A stretch of DNA of 64,000 nt from Microbulbifer sp. VAAF005 (GCF_030012985.1 NZ_CP120233.1:3777001-3841000), one strand, 5' to 3'; positions 1-9,397 are shown, counted from the stretch's first letter. Notes: generated by a model from the sequence alone, not told the origin. Numbers and translations are program-made.

Positions 1-2
1 CA

Positions 3-308
3 TTGGCATTGTTAACGCAAAAATCCCATGTGTTGGCCGAGCAGCTGGGGTTAAGTATTTCATCAGTAAAAGTCCGTCGTACCAAAAGCAAGTGGGGTCA
101 CTGTAGTATCCGCGGTGAGCTGCAGTTTAACTGGCTTGTTTGTCTCGCTCCTGAGCCTATAGTGGATTACCTGGTGGCTCACGAAGTCTGCCATTTGCAA
201 CACCATAACCACAGCCGCGCTTTCTGGGATTTGGTCCAAAGTGTGTGCCCTAGATTTAAAGAGTTGCGCCGCTGGTTGCGCGATAACGGCCACCGCCTGA
301 CCCTGTAA
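3..308 (+). CDS. YgjP-type (DUF45) zinc metallopeptidase domain protein, 3' part only
   Basis: This is the C-terminal part of a gene whose beginning lies before the window; the reading frame is open to the left edge, so the TTG at base 3 is not a real start. The visible 101 residues hold the core of the YgjP/M48-like metallopeptidase family. There is a conserved stretch beginning KSKWGHC near residue 29, and then the zinc-binding HEVCHLQHHNHS segment near residues 60-71, where the HExxH-like motif reads H-E-V-C-H and is followed by the third ligand region. Members are cytoplasmic; their substrate is poorly defined. The frame stops at TAA shortly before the rlmD leader, on the same strand. Confidence 0.8.
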   Translation: MALLTQKSHVLAEQLGLSISSVKVRRTKSKWGHCSIRGELQFNWLVCLAPEPIVDYLVAHEVCHLQHHNHSRAFWDLVQSVCPRFKELRRWLRDNGHRLTL

Positions 309-401
309 CTTTTTTCTATTCTTTAGTTGTACTGAATTCTCCCAATTAATTATGAGTAAGAAGCCCCGTTTTATTACTGGCCGCAAGCCGGTTAAAAAAA
401 C

Positions 402-1712
402 TTGCCGAGCCTCGCTGAAGCGACAATAGAAAAATTTAGTCACGATATGCGCGGTATTGCCCGGGTAGGTGGCAAAACGGTGTTTATTGATAGTGCCTTA
501 CCGGGAGAGCAGATTAAATTCCGCTATACCGCACGGCGCGGCCGTTTTGATGAGGGAATTGTTGAGGAAGTCCTATCGGCTTCAACAGATCGGTGCGCGC
601 CGCAGTGCGCCTATGTGGATTCATGTGGAGGCTGTTCGGTTCAGCACCTGGAGCCATCGGCACAAATTATAGAAAAGCAAAAAATTCTTTTGGATCAGTT
701 GTTGCGCTTTGGTGGAATTGAACCCGAAGAAATACTGCCGCCGTTAACCGCTGATCCCTATGGTTATCGACGCAAGGCCCGTATCGGCATTCGCAAATTA
801 AAAAAGTCCCAGGGTGGCGAGCTGCTTTTTGGTTTTCGAAAAAAGCACAGCAATGATTTGGTAGATATTGATGAGTGCCCGGTACTACATACAAAAATTG
901 CCGAACATTTAGGGTCGCTAAAAAAACTTGTTGGCGAAAGTGAAGGCCGGGCAAACTTTTCTCATCTGGAAGTGGCGGTTGGAGATGATGTGACAGCTCT
1001 GGTGCTCCGCCATTTAAAGCCCCTGTCAGATAAGGACTTGGCGCTCTGGTTAGCATTTGCTAAAACCACTGGTATACACCTGTATATACAAGGTGGTAGT
1101 GATGCTTCCCTGGAGAGAATCTGGCCGACAGAAGGAGCCGCTTATCTCAGTTATCAGTTGCCGGAATTTGACCTGACGCTGAGATTTAAACCGCAGGATT
1201 TTGTGCAGGTTAATTTTGCGATAAATCGGCAGATGGTGAGTCGAGCCGTTGAGTTACTCGATCCGCAACCCTCCGAGCGTGTATTGGATTTATTTTGTGG
1301 ATTGGGGAATTTTACCCTGCCATTGGCGCGTCGTGCAGCGGAAGTGATCGGGGTCGAAGGTGTCGGCGCTTTAACTCAACGAGGTGAGGACAATGCCGCT
1401 TTGAACCAATTACAAAATGTGCACTTTTATTCTGCCGACCTGAACGAAAAAATGGCAGGTGCGCCTTGGGCTGAAGCAGGTTTCGATAAAATCCTGTTGG
1501 ACCCACCGAGGGACGGCGCTCTGGAGGCTGTGCGCGGGTTGGCGCGATTTTCTGCCAGTAGGATCGTCTACGTCTCCTGTAACCCGGCCACCCTGGCCCG
1601 GGATGCCGGTGAATTGGTGAAGTTGGGGTACCGGTTGAGTAAGGCGGGTGTCATGGATATGTTTCCCCATACCGATCATGTTGAGTCGATGGCAGTATTC
1701 GACAGAATTTAG
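402..1712 (+). CDS. rlmD: 23S rRNA (uracil-1939-C5)-methyltransferase RlmD; 5' end frameshifted
   Basis: RlmD uses SAM to methylate U1939 of 23S rRNA. The N-terminal TRAM-like domain is visible (residues 8-60). It is followed by the iron-sulfur cysteines C69, C75 and C78 (C-x5-C-x2-C, ending in CGGC) and a fourth cysteine in VDIDECPVL. The C-terminal Rossmann methyltransferase domain has VLDLFCGLGNF, the ILLDPPR motif and the catalytic VSCNPATLARD. The open frame can only begin at a TTG at 402 with no ribosome binding site. A much better start is the ATG at 352 (MSKKPRFITGRKPVKK), which runs into this frame if the A7 run at 394-400 is A8. I therefore think the true gene is 352-1712 and one A is missing from the sequence. 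Confidence 0.9.
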   Translation: MPSLAEATIEKFSHDMRGIARVGGKTVFIDSALPGEQIKFRYTARRGRFDEGIVEEVLSASTDRCAPQCAYVDSCGGCSVQHLEPSAQIIEKQKILLDQLLRFGGIEPEEILPPLTADPYGYRRKARIGIRKLKKSQGGELLFGFRKKHSNDLVDIDECPVLHTKIAEHLGSLKKLVGESEGRANFSHLEVAVGDDVTALVLRHLKPLSDKDLALWLAFAKTTGIHLYIQGGSDASLERIWPTEGAAYLSYQLPEFDLTLRFKPQDFVQVNFAINRQMVSRAVELLDPQPSERVLDLFCGLGNFTLPLARRAAEVIGVEGVGALTQRGEDNAALNQLQNVHFYSADLNEKMAGAPWAEAGFDKILLDPPRDGALEAVRGLARFSASRIVYVSCNPATLARDAGELVKLGYRLSKAGVMDMFPHTDHVESMAVFDRI

Positions 1713-1773
1713 GGCCTATTGAGGCCGGGAAAACTAACGTAAACTGCGGTAAAACCGTTTAAGCGAAGTTGTT

Positions 1774-2142
1774 ATGCAAAGCGAAACCCTAACCGATAAT
1801 TTTGAAGATAATTGCGCGCGCTTTTTGCCTGAAGCTGTAGGCCAGGGCTGCGTCTGGGCCCTGCAGGGTGAGGAGGGCTTTGCACTTTGTGAGTCTGAAA
1901 AGCGGGCCGATACCGAGGTTATGCCCTTTTGGTCGCAAAGAGAATTTGCACAAGACCACTGCGAAGGAGACTGGGCTGACTATGAGGCAGTGGCAATTGA
2001 CCTGGAAGAATTTATGGATGACTGGCTCACCGGCATGCATGAAGATGTCTTATTGGTGGGGATAAACTGGAACGCCGAACTGGAAGGGGTTGAGGTAGAG
2101 CCCCTAGACCTACTGGAGCAGTTGGAGCAAGAGCTGCAATAA
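1774..2142 (+). CDS. DUF2750 domain-containing protein
   Basis: A 122-residue acidic cytoplasmic protein recognisable as a DUF2750 member. It has an N-terminal segment ending FLPEAVGQGCVWAL, the central MPFWSQREFAQ stretch, and a C-terminal region with an acidic patch and LLVGINWN. No catalytic residues are evident and no function is established for the family. It lies 60 bases after rlmD on the same strand and could be cotranscribed with it. Confidence 0.75.
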   Translation: MQSETLTDNFEDNCARFLPEAVGQGCVWALQGEEGFALCESEKRADTEVMPFWSQREFAQDHCEGDWADYEAVAIDLEEFMDDWLTGMHEDVLLVGINWNAELEGVEVEPLDLLEQLEQELQ

Positions 2143-2188
2143 ACTGCGCCATAGTGGCCCACCCAGTGGATAAAAATTACTCAACGGG

Positions 2189-2572
2189 GTGTCTCAAATG
2201 GGGCAGATTCTTGGCTTGCGCAAAACAGTCTACGGAGTTGCCAACATTACCGAGGCTGTGGCCTGGTATACGCAGGTACTCGAACAGAAACCCAGCTATG
2301 AAAGCGATAGCTATGCGGCGTTTAGTATTGGTGATTGCGAGCTCGGATTAAATGCCGATGCGCGCAGTGCGATCAGCCGGGCCGATGGTGTAGTTGCTTA
2401 CTGGCAGGTTTTGGATTTGGCCGCGCAGATTGAGCGACTCGGCACTATGGGGGTGCGGCAGCACACGGATATAGAGGAAGTTTCTGGACGTGTGCTGATG
2501 GCGAGCTTTCTCGACCCCTATGGCAATGTTTTCGGATTGATTGAGTACCTGCAAACGCCCATTGAGAGATAG
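2189..2572 (+). CDS. VOC superfamily protein (glyoxalase/bleomycin-resistance-like)
   Basis: A 127-residue single vicinal-oxygen-chelate domain protein. The beta-alpha-beta-beta-beta order is visible twice: KTVYGVANITEAVAWYTQVL with FSIGDCELGLN in the first half, and VVAYWQVLDLAAQIERL with MASFLDPYGNVFGLIEY in the second. The terminal DPYGNVFGL is the usual VOC signature. Two starts are possible: GTG at 2189 and an in-frame ATG at 2198. The substrate cannot be told from the sequence. It may belong to a short run of co-oriented genes from rlmD to the SDR gene. Confidence 0.75.
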   Translation: MSQMGQILGLRKTVYGVANITEAVAWYTQVLEQKPSYESDSYAAFSIGDCELGLNADARSAISRADGVVAYWQVLDLAAQIERLGTMGVRQHTDIEEVSGRVLMASFLDPYGNVFGLIEYLQTPIER

Positions 2573-2595
2573 GACCATTAAACGGAGCAGTTCCT

Positions 2596-3525
2596 GTGGA
2601 TAAGCCGCCCATTTCCAGATTTCGTTCCCCCAATCGAAGTTTTGCTGCGGAAAGCCTTGCGCAAATTGGGCGGGGTTATGTGGTTCCGGATAGAGTGGCT
2701 TTAATTACCGGCTGCTCAAGCGGTATTGGGCGGGAGTTGGCTTTGGCGCTACATCGCCGGGGAACCATAGTGATTGCCACGGCGCGCCGCCCGGAAAGTT
2801 TACAAGAGCTGGCGGACCTGGGAATTGCCACTGAGGCCTTGGATGTGAATTCCCAGGCGGATATCAATCGAGTGGTTCACGCAGTAAAAGCGGCATACGG
2901 GCGGCTCGATATTTTGGTCAATAACGCCGGTTACGGTCAGATGGGGCCGTTGCTGGAACTGGACACGCGAGCACTGGAAAAGCAGTTCCGAACCAATGTA
3001 TTTGCCCCTCTCGCTCTGATTAGGGCCTGTGTACCTTTAATGCGTTCGGAGCAGGGCGGAATTGTGTGTAATATCGGCTCGGTTTCCGGGGTAATGCCTA
3101 CACCTTTCTCCGGTGCCTATTGTGCTTCTAAAGCGGCCCTACACTCCATTTCTGATGTTTTGCGACTTGAACTAAAACCTTTTGGCATTCGGGTAATGAC
3201 GGTGCAACCCGGTGCGATCGCATCGGAATTTGGTCGCCACGCTGAGACATCCCTGCGCGGTCTTTTGCCGCCGGACTCCCTGTATAAACGGCAGGAAGAG
3301 GCGGTTAGGGCCCGTGCCCAGGAGTCCCAACAGAATGCTACATTGGCAAGCACACTGGCCAAAAAGCTGGTGCGTGAGCTGCTGCGAAAACGCGCTCGTC
3401 CTTTGGTGCGTATTGGTAATCGCAGCAGCCTGTTGCCCTGGATGGCCCGCTGGCTGCCGCGCAGTTTTAGGGACTGGTTTTTAATGCGGCGTTTCAAGTT
3501 GAATCGTCTGGCACCTAAAACCTGA
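2596..3525 (+). CDS. Short-chain dehydrogenase/reductase (SDR) family oxidoreductase
   Basis: A classical SDR of 309 residues. It has the nucleotide-binding TGCSSGIG motif near residue 38, the NNAGYG motif, a catalytic Ser in IGSVSG and the YxxxK pair in YCASK, followed by a VQPG segment. It would be an NAD(P)-dependent oxidoreductase in the cytoplasm. The C-terminal tail is basic and rich in Arg and Trp (from about residue 250), suggesting membrane association; this resembles SDRs annotated as lipid or retinol-type reductases, but the substrate is unknown. The start is a GTG 23 bases after the VOC gene; the 30-odd residues before the Rossmann fold make a later start possible. Confidence 0.8.
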   Translation: MDKPPISRFRSPNRSFAAESLAQIGRGYVVPDRVALITGCSSGIGRELALALHRRGTIVIATARRPESLQELADLGIATEALDVNSQADINRVVHAVKAAYGRLDILVNNAGYGQMGPLLELDTRALEKQFRTNVFAPLALIRACVPLMRSEQGGIVCNIGSVSGVMPTPFSGAYCASKAALHSISDVLRLELKPFGIRVMTVQPGAIASEFGRHAETSLRGLLPPDSLYKRQEEAVRARAQESQQNATLASTLAKKLVRELLRKRARPLVRIGNRSSLLPWMARWLPRSFRDWFLMRRFKLNRLAPKT

Positions 3526-3542
3526 TGGCCTAATTGCCTCTT

Positions 3543-4631
3543 TTAGTTTACTTGGCAGGAGTCCATTAGCCACTGCTGTACTTCACTATAGGTACCACGG
3601 AATAGGATCTCCTGTTTAGATTTCTCCATAAGGTGGTTGTAGCTGCCATCGTAGTAATTCTGCAGTAGCGAGACTACTACTGGGATGTAGGCCTCGCTAT
3701 TACCATGATGTTCCAGTTCGCGATTAGCTGAAATCAATGCCTCATCTAACTGCTTATAGCACTGACCACCTAAGCGTTTTTGAATTTTATTAAGATTGAA
3801 ACGCAGCTCTTCCCCTAAGCATTGTACAGGGGGCTTTTCATTGGCCGCAAAACGCTTGAGTCCTTCATTGATATAATCGCGCACAATACGTTTTGCCCGC
3901 TCTTCCAAGGGCACTTCAACAAGTACTCGAGGAGCCGCTTTCATCGCGGTTTGCAGTGTGGGGGGAGGGCACAGCATCCGATTAACCGGCTTTCATCCTC
4001 GATCGCAACATTGCCCGGCTGTTGGGAGAGTTTTAATAAATCAATACTGATTCTATTTTCAAAATTGATTTGTGAAGGCTGCTCGCTGTCAGTGCGGCCA
4101 AAACTGGAACCCCGATGTTTAGCGATGCCCTCAAGGTCTATAGATCGTTGAGCCCAATTGATCAGCTCTGTTTTTCCACTTCCCGTATATCCCGAAATTA
4201 CGACCAGGGGTAGGCTTTTACATTGTTTCTCCAATTCTGACAGAAGGTAATTGCGCATCGCTTTATAGCCCCCTTTTATCATTGGATAGTCAATCCCTTC
4301 TGCAAGAAGCAGTTTTTGTGATATGCGGGAGCGTAGCCCCCCTAAAACAATAGAGATAGCCATTGGGAGAGTGATTGATGAACCTTTTCCAGTAAGCGAG
4401 GCGGGCAGTGATTACTTCTTCTGTGGCCAGCTCCCAGCCCAAATCAATGGCTGCCTGTTGTCCACTATGTTTGTATGCGGTACCAATTAGTTCACGCTGG
4501 TGATCATCCAATAGTGGATAATTATTTGCTGAGGGAAATGCGCCTCGGGAAAACTCTATAGGTGCACGTACATCTAAGAGGGGAGTATCCTCTAAAAACA
4601 GTTTTTTAAAATTTGCAGTATCTGTCCGCAA
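3543..4631 (-). pseudogene. mnmH: tRNA 2-selenouridine synthase MnmH (SelU/YbbB), split by two frameshifts
   Basis: MnmH converts 2-thiouridine at the wobble position of some tRNAs to 2-selenouridine (via a geranylated intermediate), using selenophosphate. Three consecutive pieces in different frames make one protein of normal length. Bases 4631 to about 4340 encode the rhodanese domain (LLDVRAPIEFSRGAFP, up to the catalytic YCFRG). Bases about 4340 to 3965 encode GLRSRISQ and the P-loop SGYTGSGKTE. Bases about 3965 to 3543 encode the C-terminal domain. The first break is in a run of six C on the plus strand (4337-4342); eight would give the family motif RGGLRS. The second is in a run of six G (3960-3965); seven would restore ALPPTLQTAM. 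Both look like homopolymer undercalls, so the gene is probably intact in the organism. Convergent with the SDR gene. Confidence 0.85.
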
Positions 4632-5440
4632 AGTAATATTCCCATTAAATTTATAGTGATTTTAGCCCCTATTGTATCGCCATTCTATATGAAGGCCTAC
4701 TGGGAGTGTCGTGTTTTATGTGCTTATAGATGGGCGGGCGATAGTAATTTGTTTTAATATATTATCTGCCCATGCTTAATTGCTGATGCTGTAATGAAAT
4801 TGGATGTCTATTTCACTTTTAATGTGCATTATACGTATGTGGTTAAAGCTATTTAATATGGTTTTAAATGAGCCCCTAATTTGTTCCTGTCATTTTTATT
4901 GTTGAGTATTTGATTGGTCTAAAATTTAGGCTTCATCAAAGTGTTTAATATTTTAGTTTGTTTGTTTTCCCTTCAATTAGTGCTTCTGTTTTGCGTAATT
5001 ATATCAATGGCTACTACATTTTTGTCATTCGATGAAGTGTGAGAGGTTTTTGTTGAAGTGTCAGGGGTTTTGTGAATGCAATATTTTTGCAGTTGGCAAG
5101 GTGTTTGCGAGTTTCAACGGACAGAAGTCCTGATTATCAAAATAATGTGCAGGAAATAAGATTGTACTGCTGTTTCTTGTTGGTTTGTGAAGGGGGTTTG
5201 ATGTGAGATAATTTTCCTTGCCATTTTTCTGTTAACGGATTTATTTTTCCTTCTTGAGGTTGTTAATGAAAGGTTTCTCGCTTTTTTGAGATATTTATTG
5301 CGGCTCTCATTTTAAAGTTTTTGAGGGGTGACTCGTAGGTGTGGTTTAGTCAGGTTGTTTTTCAATTTGATGGCCATATTTTTATCTATGTATAGCCTGT
5401 CATCACTGCTACAAAACCCGATATAAAAAAGTAAGTAAAA
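4632..5440. other. A/T-rich non-coding stretch upstream of the first His/Cys protein
   Basis: About 810 bases with no convincing gene on either strand and clearly higher A/T than the flanking mnmH and SLC13 genes. The only internal structure I noticed is an imperfect tandem pair of about 20 bases at 5034-5054 and 5055-5074 (both begin GAAGTGT). The composition suggests acquired DNA; no transposase or terminal repeat is visible. Confidence 0.5.
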
Positions 5441-6031
5441 ATGGCAAAAAAATATATCTATATACCCATAAATAGTGAGGAAATGCAGGAGTTCGCTAAG
5501 GATCTTGCGACTGCTTGGAGCATCCCTGTAAATCAGATATTGTCGAATAAAGCAACCTCTGGGCGTGGCAAAGCCATATATCGCTGGGTGGATCAATGTC
5601 TGAGTAAGCTCACTCCAGCAGATACACTTTACATCGTTACTCATGGTACTGGAGCTGCTGATGGTAAAGTGATTGGTGCAGAGCGATCGGTTGGCAGTAA
5701 TAAGCAGAAGAAAGTCGTTAACAGGGGGGCTGTTACCTGGCAAGGCGGAGAGTGGAAAACATATACTCCAGAGCAGCTGGCTACTACCCTTTCAAAAGAA
5801 GGCCTACCAGCCAACTTTGTAAACCTACATGTTTGTGCTTGTGGTTCAGGCTATGATGGAAAAAAGCTGAGGCCCTGGGCTCAGCGCCTTCGTCAACAAA
5901 TGGTGGGTACCTATAAAGACATTCAAGTTACGGGCTACTTGGGTTGGTTCTCATGTAGTGCAAATAAGGTATGTATTAAAGTGGGGCATGAGTTTTTCCC
6001 AATGGAGGATCGTGCAGTTACTTTTTCTTAA
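5441..6031 (+). CDS. Unknown 196-residue protein with caspase-like His/Cys pair, copy 1
   Basis: I do not recognise a named family with certainty. The protein has no signal peptide or membrane segment. It has a strand ending in YIVTHGTG (His68) and, about 65 residues later, a strand ending in VNLHVCACGSG (Cys132 and Cys134). A hydrophobic strand ending in H-G and a later hydrophobic strand ending in C-x-x-G is the layout of the caspase/legumain/C80 clan (CD) of cysteine peptidases, so a peptidase or peptidase-derived fold is plausible but inferred. A Trp-rich middle part (VTWQGGEWKTYTP) and a Cys-containing end (GWFSCS, KVCIKVG) follow. It is about 80% identical by hand count to the protein at 6839-7429. 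The start ATG follows an A-rich leader with GTAAG. Confidence 0.7.
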   Translation: MAKKYIYIPINSEEMQEFAKDLATAWSIPVNQILSNKATSGRGKAIYRWVDQCLSKLTPADTLYIVTHGTGAADGKVIGAERSVGSNKQKKVVNRGAVTWQGGEWKTYTPEQLATTLSKEGLPANFVNLHVCACGSGYDGKKLRPWAQRLRQQMVGTYKDIQVTGYLGWFSCSANKVCIKVGHEFFPMEDRAVTFS

Positions 6032-6838
6032 GAGTGACATAACACGGAATATTTCTAATGTCTAACTAAGTTTGCTCTTCAGGGATGAGGGCAAACAGAA
6101 AGTTGGTGCATGTTAGTTCATTTACCAGTAAATGATACTCACATATATAACTCCACAAATAAGTTGTTCAAGTGTAAGCCAAATATCTGTATAAATATTT
6201 AGCTTGTACTCTTCCATACTCTCCCTTTGCCTATAAAAAGGGCCGGGCATCTAAAGCACTTGGCGACTTATTTAAACACTCCGTTCCGTATTTCCAACTG
6301 TGCACTTTATGTGTCACCAAATACCGATTAGTCCTGGCCTGTGTATATTGGTCATTTCTTGGCTAAAATTTAAGTTCGTTTGTACATTGATAGTTATTCA
6401 GTAGTGAAATTCTTCTATGGAAAGATAAGTTTCGTTGGCCAGTCATGAGCAAAGCAGGATTCATAAAACTGACCTTGAAAATTACAGTATCTGCTCGCCA
6501 GTAAGTCCCCTATTCCTCCAGATTTAATGCCCTGATGTTTTGTAGAGAGTTCCGTGAATAATAAATAGGCATGTTGTCTAAAGTCTAATTGTTAGTGTTT
6601 GCCGTTAGGTGACAGATTGATATTTCTGACAAATATTGACAGTCAATATGAGAGAATGAATTTTAATTTGTTGCCCCTGAAATCAGATTTTGAGTTCACT
6701 TTTTGAACCTGATACTGACGACGGTCACGAGGAGTAATATTCGAACTCCAAAAAATAGTGCGGCTTATTAAATATAGTTTTGGAAGTGCATAGATTTTAC
6801 AAGAGCGAATTGCTCTGGAATCTAGAAAGGATAGAAAA
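6032..6838. other. A/T-rich non-coding stretch between the two His/Cys paralogs
   Basis: About 807 bases with no gene I can support. The sequence just upstream of the second paralog does not resemble that upstream of the first, so the spacer does not look like a recent copy of the stretch at 4632-5440 even though the lengths are almost equal. No transposase fragment or clear inverted repeat was found. Confidence 0.45.
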
Positions 6839-7429
6839 ATGGCAAAAGAATATATCTATATCCCTATTGGCAGTGGAGAAATGCAGGAGTACGCTGAAAA
6901 TTTAGCTAAGGCCTGGAAAATACCTGTAAATCAAATTCTGGCCAATAAGGTTACATCGGGCGTTGGTAAAGCCATGTATCGATGGGTGAACCAGTGCCTG
7001 AGTAAGCTGAATCCGGCAGACACGCTCTATATTGTAACTCATGGCACAGGGGCAGCAGACGGAAAATATATTGGTGCTGAACGTTCCACCAGCGACAATA
7101 AACAGAAAAAAATTTATGTAAATGGTCGGGAAGAGTGGCAAGGGGGAGAGTGGAAAACCTATACGCCTCAGCAACTGGCAACTACTCTGGTCAAAGAAGG
7201 GCTTCCCGCTAATTTTGTGAATTTACATGTATGTGCCTGTGGTTCTGGGTACGATGGAGAAAAGTTAAGACCTTGGGCTCAACGTTTGCGCCAAGCAATG
7301 GGCGGCACTCATAAAAATATTCAGGTGACTGGGTATAGAGGTTGGTTCTCCTGTAGTCCTGGTAAGGTTTGTATTAAAGTAGGTACTCAATTTTATCCAT
7401 TGGAAGAGCGCGCGGTTACTTTTTCTTAA
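6839..7429 (+). CDS. Unknown 196-residue protein with caspase-like His/Cys pair, copy 2
   Basis: Paralog of the protein at 5441-6031, of identical length and about 80% identical by hand count. The segments around His68 (TLYIVTHGTGAADGK) and Cys132/Cys134 (FVNLHVCACGSGYDG) are unchanged apart from one or two residues. The main differences are in the exposed-looking loop at residues 83-99 and near the C-terminus. Conservation of the His and Cys segments supports both being functional. A good ribosome binding site (GAAAGGA) precedes the ATG. It is transcribed toward the SLC13 gene, 126 bases downstream. Possible roles include peptidase, effector or polymorphic-toxin-type domain; none can be chosen from sequence alone. 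Confidence 0.7.
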   Translation: MAKEYIYIPIGSGEMQEYAENLAKAWKIPVNQILANKVTSGVGKAMYRWVNQCLSKLNPADTLYIVTHGTGAADGKYIGAERSTSDNKQKKIYVNGREEWQGGEWKTYTPQQLATTLVKEGLPANFVNLHVCACGSGYDGEKLRPWAQRLRQAMGGTHKNIQVTGYRGWFSCSPGKVCIKVGTQFYPLEERAVTFS

Positions 7430-7494
7430 GTTTGGTACCTCTAATATGGGGGCTTCTGGCGTAGAAGTGCGCTCCATGTAGTTTCCCGGGTATA

Positions 7495-7543
7495 CCCTGA
7501 ATAGATAGCTGAACAGAAATCTGATCAGCTTTAATATTCAGGG
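7495..7543 (+). promoter_or_regulatory. Stem-loop directly upstream of the SLC13 start
   Basis: CCCTGAATA (7495-7503) pairs with TATTCAGGG (7535-7543), and inside it AGCTGA (7507-7512) pairs with TCAGCT (7525-7530). The hairpin ends 12 bases before the ATG at 7556 and has no U-run, so it is more likely a structured leader or operator than a terminator. Confidence 0.5.
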
Positions 7544-7555
7544 ATATCTTTCTCT

Positions 7556-9397
7556 ATGACTGTTGACCAGTTACTAATCCTGATTATTTTAAGCATCACT
7601 ATAACCCTGTTTATATGGGGGCGGTGGCGCCACGATATGGTTGCTTTAGCAGCCTTATTGACTTGTGTCTTTACGGGGTTAATTCCCCCGGAAAATGCTT
7701 TTATTGGTTTTGGGCATCCAGCGGTTGTGACTGTAGCTTGTGTGTTAATCCTGAGTCGCGGTTTACAAAATACCGGTGCAATGGATGCACTTGCACAACG
7801 AGTTGTTCGCAAAAGCGGGAGTATCTCAGTATCCATATTGTTACTCATTGGGCTCGGTGCGTTTTTATCGAGCTTTATGAATAATGTCGGCGCGTTGGCC
7901 TTATTAATGCCCGTGGCTGTGGATATGGCTGAGAAACAGAAAGTGGCATTGGGGAGGGTTTTGATGCCCCTGTCTTTCGCAACGATTCTGGGAGGGATGA
8001 CCACACTGATAGGTACACCGCCAAACTTGGTCGTTTCCGGTTTTCGGGCGGATTCTGGCGCCGGTAGCTATGGTATGTTTGATTTCACCCCGGTGGGGCT
8101 GGCAGTTGCGATAGCTGGAGTTTTGTTTATTGCATTTGTTGGGTGGCGCTTGGTGCCTGTCCGCAACCGAACGGGGGCCTCCTCCTTTGAAACTGGCACA
8201 TATTTAACAGAAGCACTTGTTGAGGAAAAAAGTGTAGCTGCCGGTAAGAATCTACGTGAAATTTCCAAGATGCTGGGAACAGAAGATGCCCAAGTTGTGG
8301 GTGTCGTACACAATGATGCCAGGGTCTCTCCCGCGACTCCCTGGCATAAAGTAAATAGTGGTGACATTTTGGTCATTGAGGCGGAGCCGGAGAGCCTTGC
8401 CACCTGCTTGTCCAATCTCAGTTTGAAAACAGTGGGAGCCCTTGGGGCAGATTCATCGGGTAAGGCTCGACAATCGGGCAGCAATAATACCGAGAGTGAT
8501 TCTCAGAATAAGCCCCCAATAAAAGCACTGGCGGATCGTACCGAAATGCAGCTGCGGGAGTTGGTTGTTATGCCAGACTCCCCTTTAGTGGGACGCCCTA
8601 TGAGGTTTTCACGCCTTGCAGCGAGATACCAGATTCACTTGCTAGCACTCTCGCGCCAGGGGCGCCGCTCGGTGCGCCGGTTGCGTTCGACACCATTACT
8701 GGCCGGTGATGCTCTGTTAATGATGGGGGCCGATGAAAACCTAAACAGCTTTGCTAGGGAAAAGGGCTGTGTGCCTCTGGCCTCAAGGGATATTAGCATT
8801 CCCAACAAGGAGAAGGCGGCCATTGCCCTATTGGCTATGGTGCTTGGTGTCGCTGGTGCAGCGTTCGGCCTATTGCCGGCAGCAATCTCGTTCGCCACTT
8901 GTGTATTGGCTTTTATGGCGTTGAAGATAGTGCCGCTGCGAAATGTTTATGACTCTATCGACGGGTCCGTAGTCGTGCTATTGGGGACTTTGATTGCTGT
9001 TGCTGATGTGATGGAGTCAACGGGAGCTGCAGACTTGGTCGCTCAGGTTCTGTTGGATGTCCTGGCTCAGGGCAGCGCTGTTTTGGCCCTGGGGCTGATC
9101 CTGGTAGTTACCATGACGCTGTCTGATTTCATGAATAATGTCGCCACTGCGGCTGTGATGTGTTCAATTGCCATGAGTACTGCAGAACAACTGGCGGTGA
9201 ATCCAGATAGCTTCCTGATGGCTGTCGCAATTGGAGCCTCTTGCGCATTTCTAACACCGGTTGGGCACCAAAATAACACCCTAATTCTGGGGCCGGGAGG
9301 GTTTGAATTTGGTGATTACTGGAAAATGGGGCTGCCACTAGAATTGTTGGTACTCGTTGTGAGTATCCCCATGTTGCTTTGGGTTTGGCCCCTGTAA
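7556..9397 (+). CDS. SLC13/DASS-family anion permease with two RCK_C (TrkA-C) domains
   Basis: A 613-residue inner-membrane transporter of the divalent anion:Na+ symporter type. Hydrophobic helices flank a soluble centre of about 200 residues (roughly 205-405) that contains two TrkA-C-like modules, the second with LRELVVMPDSPLVGRPM. The two transport repeats each show the S/D-F-M-N-N-V motif: SFMNNVGALALLMPVAV in the first half and DFMNNVATAAVM in the second. These motifs form the substrate and sodium site in this family. The substrate (sulfate, dicarboxylate, phosphate or other) cannot be read from sequence. The Shine-Dalgarno is weak and a stem-loop sits just before the start. Confidence 0.85.
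   Translation: MTVDQLLILIILSITITLFIWGRWRHDMVALAALLTCVFTGLIPPENAFIGFGHPAVVTVACVLILSRGLQNTGAMDALAQRVVRKSGSISVSILLLIGLGAFLSSFMNNVGALALLMPVAVDMAEKQKVALGRVLMPLSFATILGGMTTLIGTPPNLVVSGFRADSGAGSYGMFDFTPVGLAVAIAGVLFIAFVGWRLVPVRNRTGASSFETGTYLTEALVEEKSVAAGKNLREISKMLGTEDAQVVGVVHNDARVSPATPWHKVNSGDILVIEAEPESLATCLSNLSLKTVGALGADSSGKARQSGSNNTESDSQNKPPIKALADRTEMQLRELVVMPDSPLVGRPMRFSRLAARYQIHLLALSRQGRRSVRRLRSTPLLAGDALLMMGADENLNSFAREKGCVPLASRDISIPNKEKAAIALLAMVLGVAGAAFGLLPAAISFATCVLAFMALKIVPLRNVYDSIDGSVVVLLGTLIAVADVMESTGAADLVAQVLLDVLAQGSAVLALGLILVVTMTLSDFMNNVATAAVMCSIAMSTAEQLAVNPDSFLMAVAIGASCAFLTPVGHQNNTLILGPGGFEFGDYWKMGLPLELLVLVVSIPMLLWVWPL

Noticed and set aside
63..443. Many long open frames on the strand opposite to conserved genes
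   Set aside because: They mirror the codon structure of real genes, have no domain signals and no ribosome binding sites.
5034..5074. Imperfect tandem repeat of about 20 bases, considered as the start of a CRISPR-like or iteron array
   Set aside because: Only two units, imperfect, with no spacer pattern. No CRISPR array was found anywhere in the window.
4632..6838. Near-equal lengths (about 809 and 807 bases) of the non-coding DNA before each His/Cys paralog, as if a 1.4 kb unit was duplicated
   Set aside because: The sequences immediately upstream of the two genes do not resemble each other; only the coding parts do.
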